Origin: an uncultured Clostridia bacterium
GTDB taxonomy: Bacteria > Bacillota > Clostridia > UBA1381
Length of the DNA stretch: 64,000 nucleotides
Assembly (NCBI GenBank): GCA_944393255.1
Contig: CALXZP010000053.1
Coordinates: 1-64,000 of the forward strand
Reading direction: 5' to 3'
The notes below the pieces were generated by a model. It was not told where the DNA came from. It saw only the letters and a program-made list of their open reading frames with translations, and ran no database searches. How positions within the stretch are numbered: position 1 is the first letter of the stretch; every line of letters starts with the position of its first letter. Shown one piece after another: positions 16,983 to 25,704 of this stretch. Both the position numbers and the translations under genes were made by a program.

Positions 16983-18950
16983 ATGAAGAAAAAGATCACA
17001 GCAGTATTAACGGCTGCAATGACTGCATCGGCGGCGTTGGCCGCAGCCATGCCGGTCTCTTTTGCGGCGGACGGCACGGGATATGAGGATATCATCCTTA
17101 TCGTGAAAAACAAACTGAATATCCCGGAGGAGTATACGGAATTTGAAAATTCGGGCAGGTATGAAAGCGATGGAAAGACCGTATATTCGTTCTCGTGGTC
17201 AACCGAGGACGACGCAAAGCAGATATATGTAAGCTGCACCGGAGACGGGTTCATATCCCATTACGGAAGCAATGACCGTGACAGAGACAGCGATCCCTAC
17301 GATTCTCTTTCGATGGATGACGCAAAAGCGGAGGACACGGCAAGAGATTTTATAGTACAGGCAGATCCGGAGCTTGCGGATATAATCAGTCTGGAGCGCA
17401 GCACCTACAGCTACGGCGGTATCTCGTATAGTATAAAAGCAGAATTCTACGGCATTGAATATTACAGACCCGTTGGAAGCATAACGGTGGACAAGGATTA
17501 CACTGTAAGCGATATGAACGTGAATATTCCGGATGTGAACGATCCGGGCGCTGCCGAGTACATAGACTATGATGAAGCGGCGGAGCTGTATAAAAGCAAG
17601 ATAGGGATAAAGACGGAGTATATGACATACTTCGATGATGATACTCTCAATGTATTCCCTGCATACAGAAGCATAGATGATAAGGCTATCGACGCAGTTA
17701 CCGGAGAGGTGCTGAAGGTCGGCAATGTGTACAGAGAGGAATATACGTTTGCCGCAAACACTGCATCAGATGAGAGCAGCGGCGGCGGAGGCGGTAACTA
17801 TAAGGAGCTCAACGAGAGCGAGATGGAGGAGACCGCAGTTCTGAACGGGCTTATTTCCGCAGACGACGCGCTTTCTTATATAAACGAGCGGACAGGACTC
17901 GGGCTGGAACCGGATAATACATCATTGTATACCGCTGCCGGACGCAGATATGTGTATTCCTTTGCCGGCGGGGAGGATTGGGTCGAGATCGACGCGCATA
18001 ACGGCGATATCATAAGCCTGCATGCCGTTATAGAGCCGGAGGAAAAGGATACGACCAAGCTTGCGGGCTATGGCTTCGGCGACAGCGGCTCGGCAAAGCT
18101 GCTCATAGAGCGGCTCGCGCCTTCAAACGGTTCTGCATTTGAATATGATGATCAGGAGAAAGACGATACAGCCGGTGAGAATGAGACCCGTAAGACAGAA
18201 AGCTCGGAATTCATCTATAAAGTGAACGGACTGGCTCTGAACGGCGTCACAGCGCAGTTATATAAGTATACCGATAACGGCAGGATAAGGTATAACCTGC
18301 AGATACCGTCGATAGAAGTATATAAGTCGGCAGAATATGCTGATCCGTCGTCATTCATGGATACCGGAGAGCTTATATATTCCGACCCGATGTTTGCGGA
18401 GCTTAAATATATCGACACTCCGGACGGAGTAAAGGCGGCATATATAGCAAACTCTTTCATGAAAAATGCAGTGACCGGCGCGGAGGTCAATTACAGAAAT
18501 GAGGAGACGGACGGCGGTGTTATCGAATACAGCGATATAGCCGGTCATTGGGCAGAAGATACGGCAAAGAGGCTTGCGGCAAGCGGGATAGGCTTTGAAG
18601 GCGGAGTTCTTGTTCCGGACGCAAAGGTGACTGCCGGAGACGTTAAGGAGATAATGTCCGAGGTGTTCGGAAGCAGGACAGAGAAATATATAGAAAAAGC
18701 AGATAATGAGACTATAACGCGCCTGGAAGCCGCGGAGATGCTGATCAAATGCGAGGGACTTGACGCTGTTGCAGCTATGGATATATATGCGCAGCCGTAC
18801 AGCGATATAGAAACGAATTACGGAACGACAGCCATATTGAAGGGCTACGGAGTTATAGACGGCAGTGTGGATACATTCCGTCCGAACGACGCACTCACAA
18901 GAGCGGAATTTCTGCAGCTTGTATATAATACTCTTGTAAACATCAAGTAA
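16983..18950 (+). CDS. Secreted YcdB/YcdC-repeat protein with C-terminal SLH region
   Basis: 655 residues, ATG preceded by AAAGAAAGGTGTG. A clear signal peptide (KKKITAVLTAAMTASAALAA, then PVSFAA) is followed by two copies of a YcdB/YcdC-type (DUF4901, PepSY-like) module around residues 35-250 and 280-480. They share the pattern Y-x-F-x-W plus a strand ending in D-x-x-x-G-x-V/I. From about 515 are SLH-like segments (YSDIAGHWAEDTAKRLAASG; YSDIETNYGTTAILKGYGVI; RPNDALTRAEFLQLVYN), which normally bind pyruvylated secondary wall polymer. A link to the pyruvyl transferases of this window is possible but inferred. Function of the repeats is unknown. A small hairpin, CGGCGGA/TCCGCCG, lies at 16926-16946 in the leader. 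Confidence 0.8.
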   Translation: MKKKITAVLTAAMTASAALAAAMPVSFAADGTGYEDIILIVKNKLNIPEEYTEFENSGRYESDGKTVYSFSWSTEDDAKQIYVSCTGDGFISHYGSNDRDRDSDPYDSLSMDDAKAEDTARDFIVQADPELADIISLERSTYSYGGISYSIKAEFYGIEYYRPVGSITVDKDYTVSDMNVNIPDVNDPGAAEYIDYDEAAELYKSKIGIKTEYMTYFDDDTLNVFPAYRSIDDKAIDAVTGEVLKVGNVYREEYTFAANTASDESSGGGGGNYKELNESEMEETAVLNGLISADDALSYINERTGLGLEPDNTSLYTAAGRRYVYSFAGGEDWVEIDAHNGDIISLHAVIEPEEKDTTKLAGYGFGDSGSAKLLIERLAPSNGSAFEYDDQEKDDTAGENETRKTESSEFIYKVNGLALNGVTAQLYKYTDNGRIRYNLQIPSIEVYKSAEYADPSSFMDTGELIYSDPMFAELKYIDTPDGVKAAYIANSFMKNAVTGAEVNYRNEETDGGVIEYSDIAGHWAEDTAKRLAASGIGFEGGVLVPDAKVTAGDVKEIMSEVFGSRTEKYIEKADNETITRLEAAEMLIKCEGLDAVAAMDIYAQPYSDIETNYGTTAILKGYGVIDGSVDTFRPNDALTRAEFLQLVYNTLVNIK

Positions 18951-19019
18951 GTATGGATGTGCGGAAGCGAAACAGAAGCTTCACGGGTATATAAAAATAT
19001 AAAGGAATAGCGGGATATA

Positions 19020-20726
19020 TTGGATATGGGATACAGAACAAAAAAAGACTGCGAACAGCTGCTGATGAAACTCATGGAGCCGGTGCGCGGTATGCTTGAA
19101 AAGAATATAAGCATGCCGTGCGCCGGCAGCTCCGCTGCGTGGTATTCGGATGCTGCGTGCGGAGCGGAAACGTTTGCGCGCCCTCTCTGGGGACTGGTGC
19201 CGTATTGGCGCGGCGGCGGCAAAAGCGGAGGCTATGGCGAGCTTTACAGGCGCGGCATAGCGGCAGGGACAGATCCTGCTTCTGACGGCTATTGGGGCGA
19301 ATGCGGCGACTGCGATCAGCGTTATGTAGAGATGGCGGCTATGGCATACGGCATACTTGCGGCGCCGGAGGTCGTTTGGGAGCCTCTTTCGGCTGATGAG
19401 AAAGAAAAGTTCAAACAGTGGCTGTGGCAGATCAATACGCATGAAGTATGCGACAATAACTGGCGGTTTTTCAGGATACTTGTAAATACAGCGCTTAAAC
19501 ATGCCGGAGAGGAGTACAGCCGGGATATGCTGAAAAGGGATCTGGCGAGGATCGATGATTTTTATATCGGCGGCGGCTGGTATATGGACGGGCCTCAGCA
19601 TCAAAAGGATTATTATATATCTATGGCGATCCACTTTTATGCGCTCATATATGCAAGCTTTGAGAATGACGCATATGCCCGCAGGTTTAAAGAGCGCGCT
19701 GCGCTTTTTGCGAATGACTTCATATATTGGTTTGCCGACGGCGGCAGCGCCCTGCCTTACGGACGGTCGCTTACGTATCGGTTTGCACAGGCGGCTTTTT
19801 GGAGTGCGTGCGTGTTTGCCGGTGTGTACCCGTTTGATGCTTCTGTCATAAAGGGTATAGTCTCAAGGCATCTTGAGGACTGGATGGCCGCTCCGATATT
19901 TGATAACGGCGGAGTGCTGTCTATAGGCTATAAGTATCAAAATCTTATAATGGCGGAGCACTATAATGCGCCAGGTTCGCCGATGTGGGGACTCAAGGCG
20001 TTTGCAATGCTTGCGCTGCCGGATGATGATAAGTTCTGGCAAGCTGACAATGCGCCGCTGCCTGAGCTTGACAGCCTGCGTGTTATAAGGGAAGCGGATA
20101 TGCTCGTTAGGCGCATAGGCGGCGAGGTGTATGCATATCCGGGCGGAACGCACGATGCACTCGGCTGCGGTCAGATAGCGGCAAAGTATCTTAAATTTGT
20201 ATATTCAACAAAATTCGGTTTTAATGTGAAATACAGCGATATGTCCGCTGAGGAAGCCTGCGGCGATAATATGCTTGTTTTTGATGTGGGCGGAGTTTTT
20301 TGCGAACGGCGCTTTAATTACAGCTTCTCTTTGACGGAAACCGGTCTTGTCATAAACTGGTCGCCTATGAAGGGGATACGCGTCAGAACAGAGCTGATTG
20401 CGGATACGGAAAGCAGCTGCGAGGCGATACACCGCAGGATACACACCGTGGAATCCGAGTTTGACTGCGCCGCGTATGACGGAGGCTTTGCGGTTGCATG
20501 CCGGGACGCGGACGGCTTCAGCTGCGGGACGGAAGAACATACCGCATGGGCGGAAAACAGCTTTTCTTCATGCCGGGCGGAGAGCATCGCAGGGGATGGA
20601 ATGCCGATGACATTGGATGCATCTCCCAATACCAACGTATTATATAATAAAACCGTCATTCCCTCAATTAGGTACAGGATACACAAGGGAACAAATGTTA
20701 TAGAGACAGTTATCACAGCTAAATAA
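19020..20726 (+). CDS. DUF2264 domain protein
   Basis: 568 residues from TTG 19020 (AAAGGA at 19001-19006; ATG 19026 is the alternative). The N-terminal ~330 residues match DUF2264 (PF10022): ARPLWGLVPYWRGGG, then SDGYWGECGDCDQRYVEMAAMA, NNWRFFRILVNTAL, GGGWYMDGPQHQKDYY and SLTYRFAQAAFWSAC. The conserved Trp/Asp/His pattern and helical repeats suggest an (alpha/alpha) toroid as in polysaccharide lyases and hydrolases. The C-terminal part is probably beta-sheet. No signal peptide is visible, so it likely acts on imported oligosaccharides, by inference only. A terminator follows at once. Confidence 0.8.
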   Translation: MDMGYRTKKDCEQLLMKLMEPVRGMLEKNISMPCAGSSAAWYSDAACGAETFARPLWGLVPYWRGGGKSGGYGELYRRGIAAGTDPASDGYWGECGDCDQRYVEMAAMAYGILAAPEVVWEPLSADEKEKFKQWLWQINTHEVCDNNWRFFRILVNTALKHAGEEYSRDMLKRDLARIDDFYIGGGWYMDGPQHQKDYYISMAIHFYALIYASFENDAYARRFKERAALFANDFIYWFADGGSALPYGRSLTYRFAQAAFWSACVFAGVYPFDASVIKGIVSRHLEDWMAAPIFDNGGVLSIGYKYQNLIMAEHYNAPGSPMWGLKAFAMLALPDDDKFWQADNAPLPELDSLRVIREADMLVRRIGGEVYAYPGGTHDALGCGQIAAKYLKFVYSTKFGFNVKYSDMSAEEACGDNMLVFDVGGVFCERRFNYSFSLTETGLVINWSPMKGIRVRTELIADTESSCEAIHRRIHTVESEFDCAAYDGGFAVACRDADGFSCGTEEHTAWAENSFSSCRAESIAGDGMPMTLDASPNTNVLYNKTVIPSIRYRIHKGTNVIETVITAK

Positions 20727-20734
20727 TTTCAAAT

Positions 20735-20764
20735 GAGCCGGGGAAGAGTTCTCCGGCTTTTTTT
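20735..20764 (+). terminator. Terminator after the DUF2264 gene
   Basis: Stem GAGCCGGGGA/TCTCCGGCT with a small loop around 20746-20750 and seven T's at 20758-20764. Confidence 0.85.
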
Positions 20765-20810
20765 GTATCAAAAAACATGGTGTCGCTATTGGCAAATATA
20801 GAGACTCGTA

Positions 20811-20839
20811 TTGACATAATGCTGATCTTTTGGTATAAT
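20811..20839 (+). promoter_or_regulatory. Consensus sigma-A promoter of the orphan HTH gene
   Basis: TTGACA at 20811-20816, a 17-base spacer and TATAAT at 20834-20839: both hexamers perfect. It lies 85 bases before the TTG start at 20924. Confidence 0.88.
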
Positions 20840-20923
20840 ACAGATAATATTTGACTGTCACAGGTCATTTATTTTGGGTATTATTAATAACGATCCTGAG
20901 AGAGCGGATGGGGTGTAGCTGAT

Positions 20924-22312
20924 TTGTCAGTAGGTGAGTATGTTAAGGCTTTGCTGGATGAAAAGGGCGTTTCGGTGTCGGTCCTGTCTAAGACGATGGG
21001 CCTCAGAAGCAGAAGTACATTATACAGACTTTTCAAGGATTATTACAGCGAGGAAAAAACAAAAGAAATAGTCAGCAGTATATTGGAACATATTGAACTG
21101 ACAGGGGATGAAAAACAAAAGATAATATCAAAATTGAACAGTGAACGCGTCAGCTCGTTTAACAAGAAAACGAGAGAGATTCTCTTAAAATGCTACAGCG
21201 AGACTATAGGAGGCGGGTATGTGATCAGAACGCCGGAGGGCGAGAAAGATCTGCTGTCGGTCTTGAAAAAGCATCTCAAGGGAGACGCGCGCGTCATCAT
21301 GGTCAATATTGACGATAACCGTATAATAGGCGATATGATCAGTCTTTTGGAGTGGGACGGCAGCGTTAAGGTATATAACTACCTCAAGCTGCACAATCAC
21401 AGGCTTCAGACTGCCTATGAGCTGCTTTCGCTCATAGCTATGTGGAAATATAAAAACTATATGCCTATTATCAATGATGCTTATAATTATAAAGGCATAT
21501 TTATGCTCACTGCACATGAAGGCTCATATAATTATGTGGCTCTGAGCATAAAGGAGGACGCATGCAGCTTTGTTGACACGCCGATAACAAGGGAACTGTA
21601 CAGGCATATGCTGGACAATACCGAATATATAAGAAAGCGCGGCGAGCTGCGTGGGATACAGTCAAAAAGGGTATCCGATTATATAGAACTGCTCGAATCG
21701 AGCAATGAGTGTCTGTACAGTGCGAATACGTTCATAAGCGAGGGAGCGCCGTGCTTCGGACATATTTCAATTGATATCCTAACGGAAATGTTCAAGGATA
21801 TAAATTATTTCGGATTTCCGCCGGAGCATGCATATGTGAAAAAGCTCATAAAATTGTTTGAGGATAGGGAAAGGGACAGCAGAGCCGGATTTAAAAAGAA
21901 GCTGCTGTTTACCGAGGGGCGTGTCAGGCATATGCTCATGACCGGAATATCTCACGATCATTTGGAGCATTTTATGCCGATGAGCCGCGAACAGCTGCGG
22001 CTGTATTTTGGCAGGATAACGGAGTGTATGGAAAACGGCGGCGGTGGCGTTGACATAAGGTTCCTGAAAGACCGTCGTATACTGCGTCCGTATGTGTACA
22101 CAGACGGCGGGATTCTGTATCTGTCAAGCTCTGAGCCGCACAGCAGCGGAGACAGTGTAATAATATTGAAAAATCAATCCATATGTAGCATTATGAATGA
22201 CTTTACCGAGTATGTATGGGAAAACTGTACATATTCGGATAAGGAATCATTACATATCCTGAAAGGGCTGATGAATGATTATTTAAATCATAGCAGCGCG
22301 CCGGATAGATAG
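20924..22312 (+). CDS. Orphan protein with N-terminal HTH-like region
   Basis: 462 residues from TTG 20924 (GGGGTG at about 20910). The first ~50 residues (VGEYVKALLDEKGVSVSVLS, then RSTLYRLFKDYY) look like an XRE-type helix-turn-helix. The rest, about 100-460, is a soluble alpha/beta region I do not recognise. It contains RVIMVNIDDNRIIGDMISLL, a Lys-His-rich stretch near 160, and many Tyr/Asp residues; no membrane helix or signal is present. It stands alone behind a perfect consensus promoter and before a 360-base gene-free gap. That expression level is unusual for a regulator. It may be a ligand-sensing regulator, but this is inference. Confidence 0.6.
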   Translation: MSVGEYVKALLDEKGVSVSVLSKTMGLRSRSTLYRLFKDYYSEEKTKEIVSSILEHIELTGDEKQKIISKLNSERVSSFNKKTREILLKCYSETIGGGYVIRTPEGEKDLLSVLKKHLKGDARVIMVNIDDNRIIGDMISLLEWDGSVKVYNYLKLHNHRLQTAYELLSLIAMWKYKNYMPIINDAYNYKGIFMLTAHEGSYNYVALSIKEDACSFVDTPITRELYRHMLDNTEYIRKRGELRGIQSKRVSDYIELLESSNECLYSANTFISEGAPCFGHISIDILTEMFKDINYFGFPPEHAYVKKLIKLFEDRERDSRAGFKKKLLFTEGRVRHMLMTGISHDHLEHFMPMSREQLRLYFGRITECMENGGGGVDIRFLKDRRILRPYVYTDGGILYLSSSEPHSSGDSVIILKNQSICSIMNDFTEYVWENCTYSDKESLHILKGLMNDYLNHSSAPDR

Positions 22313-22671
22313 CTTAAATATGTAATAATATTTTTTCAAACAGACCCCCGGTCTTGCGAAAAAATTTATTAACAAGGGGCAAAGCCCTGTCATTTAACGC
22401 TCTCAGCGCAGATTCAGATCCTGCGCTGAAAAAGTCAAAACGAGCTCTGCCGTATTCACAGGCAGGGGCGTATTGACGTCATCATATGTAAAACGTGCGA
22501 CGACCCTCTCGCGACAGCAGTTTAAAAGCTGCGGACTGCGCGGGGATGCGGTTATGACGATGGTCATGACTCTTTTAACGAGGACGGCACTGACCACTTT
22601 ATAATGAAAAGAAGGATATCAATTATAACTATACGCAGATACATCGGATCATAACGATCGCACGTTGCAGC
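22313..22671. other. Gene-free stretch after the orphan HTH gene
   Basis: No convincing gene. It contains a perfect inverted repeat TCAGCGCAG/CTGCGCTGA (22403-22411 with 22421-22429) followed by AAAAAG. Short frames such as one ending DGHDSFNEDGTDHF around 22560-22605 lack starts and may be gene remains. A strong plus-strand terminator closes the stretch, so it is probably a long 3' UTR or a decayed gene. Confidence 0.4.
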
Positions 22672-22713
22672 GCGGCACGGAAGTGCCGCTTTTCTTTTTG
22701 CAGCGTGCGGATA
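22653..22713 (+). terminator. Plus-strand terminator inside a larger stem
   Basis: GCGGCAC-GGAA-GTGCCGC at 22672-22689 is followed by TTTTCTTTTT. An outer pairing CGCACG/CGTGCG plus TGCA/TGCA flanks it on both sides. It lies between the convergent orphan HTH gene and the MATE gene. Confidence 0.75.
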
Positions 22714-22722
22714 AAGAGCGTA

Positions 22723-24114
22723 TCAGCGCATAGCGGGCGCTCCGGACGGCGAAGGAACGGCGTCATGGCGCGGGAATTTTCTGCGCAGTATGATATAGCA
22801 TACAAGATGCGCGAGGAATGTAATCCCCCAAGAAACGGGATATGAGAGATACAGCACCTCCAGGGTGTGAAATTCCTCTATCATGAATATAGTAGCGACC
22901 CAAACCAGACGCAGACCGCAGGCTCCGAGCAGAGAAACGACTGTAGGGATGATAGAAGCGCCCATTCCGCGTATCGAGCCCACGATACAATCCATAAAAC
23001 CGCAGAGAAAATATGTAAGGCATATATATTTCAGTCTGATATGACCTGCGGCTATAACATCGGGAGAATCGGAATAGATCCCGAGCATTGGCTGATAAAA
23101 GATATATATGAGAAGCCCGAGCACAAGTCCTACGGTTATCTCGCAGGCTTCGGCAGTTATCATTATCTTGTTGATGCGTGAGTATTTGCCGGCACCTATG
23201 TTCTGCCCCGTAAAGGTCAGCGCTGCCTGGGTGAATGCGTTCATCGCCACCCATACAAAGCCCTCAAGATTGGCGGCTGCGGCGTTTCCTGCCATGACGG
23301 TCGAGCCGAAGGAATTTATTGAGGACTGTATGACCACATTGGAAAGTGAGAATACTACACCTTGTATTCCCGCCGGTATACCTATGCGAAGGATACGTTT
23401 AACGGTTGCGCCGTTAGGGCGCAGTCTTCTCAGACTGACCTTGAACGCGCCCTTTTCGCGCATCAGCGAGCGGAGTATCAGCGCTGCCGATATATACTGC
23501 GAGCAGACCGTTGCGAGAGCTACGCCGAGAACATCGAGATCGAAAACGATCACCAGGATAAGGTTGAGTATCACGTTTATGACCCCGGCCGCGGACAAAT
23601 AATAAAGAGGACGCTTTGTATCGCCTTTTGCACGCATTACGGCGCTGCCGAAGTTATAGACCATCATTGCGGGCATACCGAGAAAATATACGCGCAGATA
23701 CAGAGCTGAAAGCCCCATGACTTCATCCGGCGTCTGCATAAGCTTGAGTATCTGTTCGGCAAATACGAGCCCGACAGCAGTGAGCAAAAGCCCGCTGAGA
23801 ATACCGAGAGCTATGGATGTATGTATAGTCATTCTCAGCCTTCCGGTCTTTCCGGCTCCTATAAGCTGAGCTGCAATAACGTTTGTACCTGTTGCAAGAC
23901 CTAAAAACAGGTTGGTCATAAGATTTATCAGTGAAGTGTTCGACCCCACTGCCGCAAGAGCGTTCTCCCCGGCAAAACGCCCTACTACTATAATATCAGC
24001 CGCATTGAAGAGCAGCTGAAGAATGCTCGACGCCATAAGCGGCAGAGCAAAAAGCATTATCGAAGGCAGCAGTTTTCCGCTGCACATGTCTATTTCCGAT
24101 CTGCTTCGCTGCAT
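22723..24114 (-). CDS. MATE family efflux transporter
   Basis: 463 residues, minus strand; the start has GAGGTGAT upstream. Twelve membrane helices arranged as two similar halves. Conserved features include LPLMASSILQLLFNAADIIVVGRFAG in the first helix pair, the short LFLGLATGTNV, and in the second half IGIPAGIQGVVFSLSN. MATE proteins export cationic drugs or metabolites in exchange for Na+ or H+. The sequence resembles the large clostridial group of unknown substrate. The gene is convergent with its left neighbour and divergent from rpsU. Confidence 0.92.
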   Translation of the reverse strand: MQRSRSEIDMCSGKLLPSIMLFALPLMASSILQLLFNAADIIVVGRFAGENALAAVGSNTSLINLMTNLFLGLATGTNVIAAQLIGAGKTGRLRMTIHTSIALGILSGLLLTAVGLVFAEQILKLMQTPDEVMGLSALYLRVYFLGMPAMMVYNFGSAVMRAKGDTKRPLYYLSAAGVINVILNLILVIVFDLDVLGVALATVCSQYISAALILRSLMREKGAFKVSLRRLRPNGATVKRILRIGIPAGIQGVVFSLSNVVIQSSINSFGSTVMAGNAAAANLEGFVWVAMNAFTQAALTFTGQNIGAGKYSRINKIMITAEACEITVGLVLGLLIYIFYQPMLGIYSDSPDVIAAGHIRLKYICLTYFLCGFMDCIVGSIRGMGASIIPTVVSLLGACGLRLVWVATIFMIEEFHTLEVLYLSYPVSWGITFLAHLVCYIILRRKFPRHDAVPSPSGAPAMR

Positions 24115-24219
24115 ATATAAATCACCTCAGCCAATATTGTATCACAAAGCTAACATATAGTCAACATGATAGCCGTATACTTTTGAAGAAAAAAATTCAA
24201 AAAAATTTAATAAAAAAGC

Positions 24220-24249
24220 TTGACAAAAGGGTATAATATGTAGTATAAT
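24220..24249 (+). promoter_or_regulatory. Promoter of rpsU-yqeY
   Basis: TTGACA at 24220-24225, an 18-base spacer and TATAAT at 24244-24249. A second TATAAT at 24232 is too close to be paired with this -35. Confidence 0.78.
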
Positions 24250-24341
24250 AATTCATGTGTTGTACAGGTCATATTGTACAGCAGACATATTTCCATCGAG
24301 TCCGTTTAGTAATCGACTTGCCGGGAGGAGGGGAATGAAGA

Positions 24342-24515
24342 ATGTCTGAAATCAGAGTTAAAGAGAATGAATCGCTTGACAGCGCCTTGAGAAGATTTAA
24401 GCGTCAATGTGCTAAATCGGGGGTCATGGCTGAAGTAAGAAAGCGCGAGCATTATGAAAAGCCAAGCGTAAAGCGTAAGAAGAAGTCAGAAGCAGCGAGA
24501 AAGAGAAAGTATTGA
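24342..24515 (+). CDS. rpsU: 30S ribosomal protein S21
   Basis: 57 residues, ATG 24342 with GGGAGGAGGGG upstream at 24321-24333. Translation begins [20 protein letters not shown] and ends in the basic tail RKRKY, the standard S21 sequence. S21 sits near the anti-Shine-Dalgarno region of the small subunit and helps initiation. yqeY follows 11 bases later, the usual Firmicutes arrangement. Confidence 0.98.
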   Translation: MSEIRVKENESLDSALRRFKRQCAKSGVMAEVRKREHYEKPSVKRKKKSEAARKRKY

Positions 24516-24526
24516 TCGGTGCCTGA

Positions 24527-24979
24527 ATGACTGTAAAAGATAAATTGAAAGAAGATCTGAAGTCTGCTATGAGGGACAAGGATACCGTTCGCAAGAACGT
24601 TGTCCAGCTCATAAAGGCGGGCGTGTTACAGGTCGAAAAAGATAATAAGGTCACACTTGATGACGAAGGTGTTTTAGACGTAATTGCAAAGCAGTTAAAG
24701 CAACGCAGAGACTCGCTTCCGGATTACGAAAAGAGCGGGCGTGACGATCTCATAGCCCAGCTAAAAAGAGAAATGGACATCCTGATGGAATATCTGCCGG
24801 CGCAGCTCACACATGAAGAGCTTGTGTCGATAGTCGAGGATGCTATCGGACAGACCGGAGCCTCCTCAGTCAAGGATATGGGTAAGATCATGTCAGCGGT
24901 AATGCCGAAAACAAAGGGCAGGGCTGACGGTAAAGAAATCAATATGATCGCCAGGAAACTGCTTGGCGGCATATCCTGA
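24527..24979 (+). CDS. yqeY: YqeY/GatB-related protein
   Basis: 150 residues, the normal family length. TVKDKLKEDLKSAMRDKDTV at the N-terminus, RDSLPDYEKSGRDDLI in the middle and SSVKDMGKIMSAVMPKTKGRADG near the end are the YqeY hallmarks. The last part resembles the tRNA-binding tail domain of GatB. The protein is therefore suspected to touch aminoacyl-tRNA, but its job is unproven. It is coupled to rpsU and followed 49 bases later by a tRNA gene. Confidence 0.95.
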   Translation: MTVKDKLKEDLKSAMRDKDTVRKNVVQLIKAGVLQVEKDNKVTLDDEGVLDVIAKQLKQRRDSLPDYEKSGRDDLIAQLKREMDILMEYLPAQLTHEELVSIVEDAIGQTGASSVKDMGKIMSAVMPKTKGRADGKEINMIARKLLGGIS

Positions 24980-25028
24980 GTACAAGTTAACAGAGCGAAG
25001 GAGCCGAAGGCTCTTTCGCTTAGAATAT

Positions 25029-25104
25029 GCTGGTATAGCTCAGTCGGTAGAGCAGCTCATTCGTAATGAGCAGGTCGCGGGTTCGAGTCCCATTACCAGC
25101 TCCA
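25029..25104 (+). tRNA. tRNA-Thr (anticodon CGU)
   Basis: Acceptor GCTGGTA pairs with TACCAGC and CCA is encoded. The D arm is GCTC-AGTCGGTA-GAGC. The anticodon stem GCTCA/TGAGC has loop TTCGTAA, giving CGT, which reads ACG. The T arm GCGGG-TTCGAGT-CCCAT closes with one G-T and one C-A mismatch, slightly unusual but all invariant bases are present. A terminator follows directly. Confidence 0.95.
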
Positions 25105-25110
25105 AAAAAA

Positions 25111-25142
25111 ACGGTTTATCCTTTCGGATAGACCGTTTTTTT
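25111..25142 (+). terminator. Terminator of rpsU-yqeY-tRNA-Thr; also serves niaR side
   Basis: ACGGTTTATCC-TTTC-GGATAGACCGT with seven T's after it and eight A's before it, so it can stop transcription from both sides. Confidence 0.9.
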
Positions 25143-25151
25143 AATAGTTTT

Positions 25152-25667
25152 TTATTCGCTGTCACGTACAAGAAAGCCAATGCTGTCAAGCGCGTTCTCT
25201 ATCCTGTCCAAGGCGGCCTCGTTTTCGGCTGCGACTGTATGATAGTGGTATTCATTGGTGACTCTTTTGAGAGGACTTGAACGCCCGTTTTCAAGACTTT
25301 CTATATATTCGTTTATGTCCTGCTGTGTTTTTATGTTCATCGCACATTCTATCCTGCCGTAGATCTTATGCCAGACGAACACATCCCGTACCTCTCCGCT
25401 ATGTGATATGATGGTCTCCAGCTCCTTGCGTACCTCGCTGTCGGAATGGACAGTTTTAAAAACGCGGACAGGTCTGGGCGGGAGCTGTAGGATATAGCCC
25501 TTGGTAGTGGCGATTATAGGATGTCCCTGCTCTTTGAGCAGGGATATATCCTTGACTATTATCTGTCTGCTGACATTGAATTCTTTCGCGAGCATACTGC
25601 CTGATATGGGTGCGCTGCTGTCTGAGATCCTCTGTAGGATGTTATGGATCCTTTCGCCGGTATTCAT
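25152..25667 (-). CDS. niaR: Niacin-responsive repressor NiaR (HTH_11 + 3H domain)
   Basis: 171 residues, the usual NiaR/YrxA length. N-terminal winged helix ERIHNILQRISDSSAPISGS followed by NVSRQIIVKDISLLKEQGHP; C-terminal 3H domain named for its conserved histidines, here TVHSDSE, FVWHKIYGRI and NEYHYHTVAAEN. In Bacillus and Clostridia NiaR with nicotinate represses NAD synthesis and niacin uptake genes. It is the last gene of the minus-strand nadA-nadB-nadC-niaR operon. The promoter carries two ACA-N2-TGT operators, so it should repress itself. Confidence 0.92.
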   Translation of the reverse strand: MNTGERIHNILQRISDSSAPISGSMLAKEFNVSRQIIVKDISLLKEQGHPIIATTKGYILQLPPRPVRVFKTVHSDSEVRKELETIISHSGEVRDVFVWHKIYGRIECAMNIKTQQDINEYIESLENGRSSPLKRVTNEYHYHTVAAENEAALDRIENALDSIGFLVRDSE

Positions 25668-25704
25668 GTTTTCAGCACCTTTCGATCATAAAATAGTTAT
25701 CATT

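Noticed and set aside
22403-22597. 64-codon minus-strand frame in the gap before the MATE gene
   Set aside because: No ribosome site, no recognisable domain; the inverted repeat at its edge explains part of the openness.
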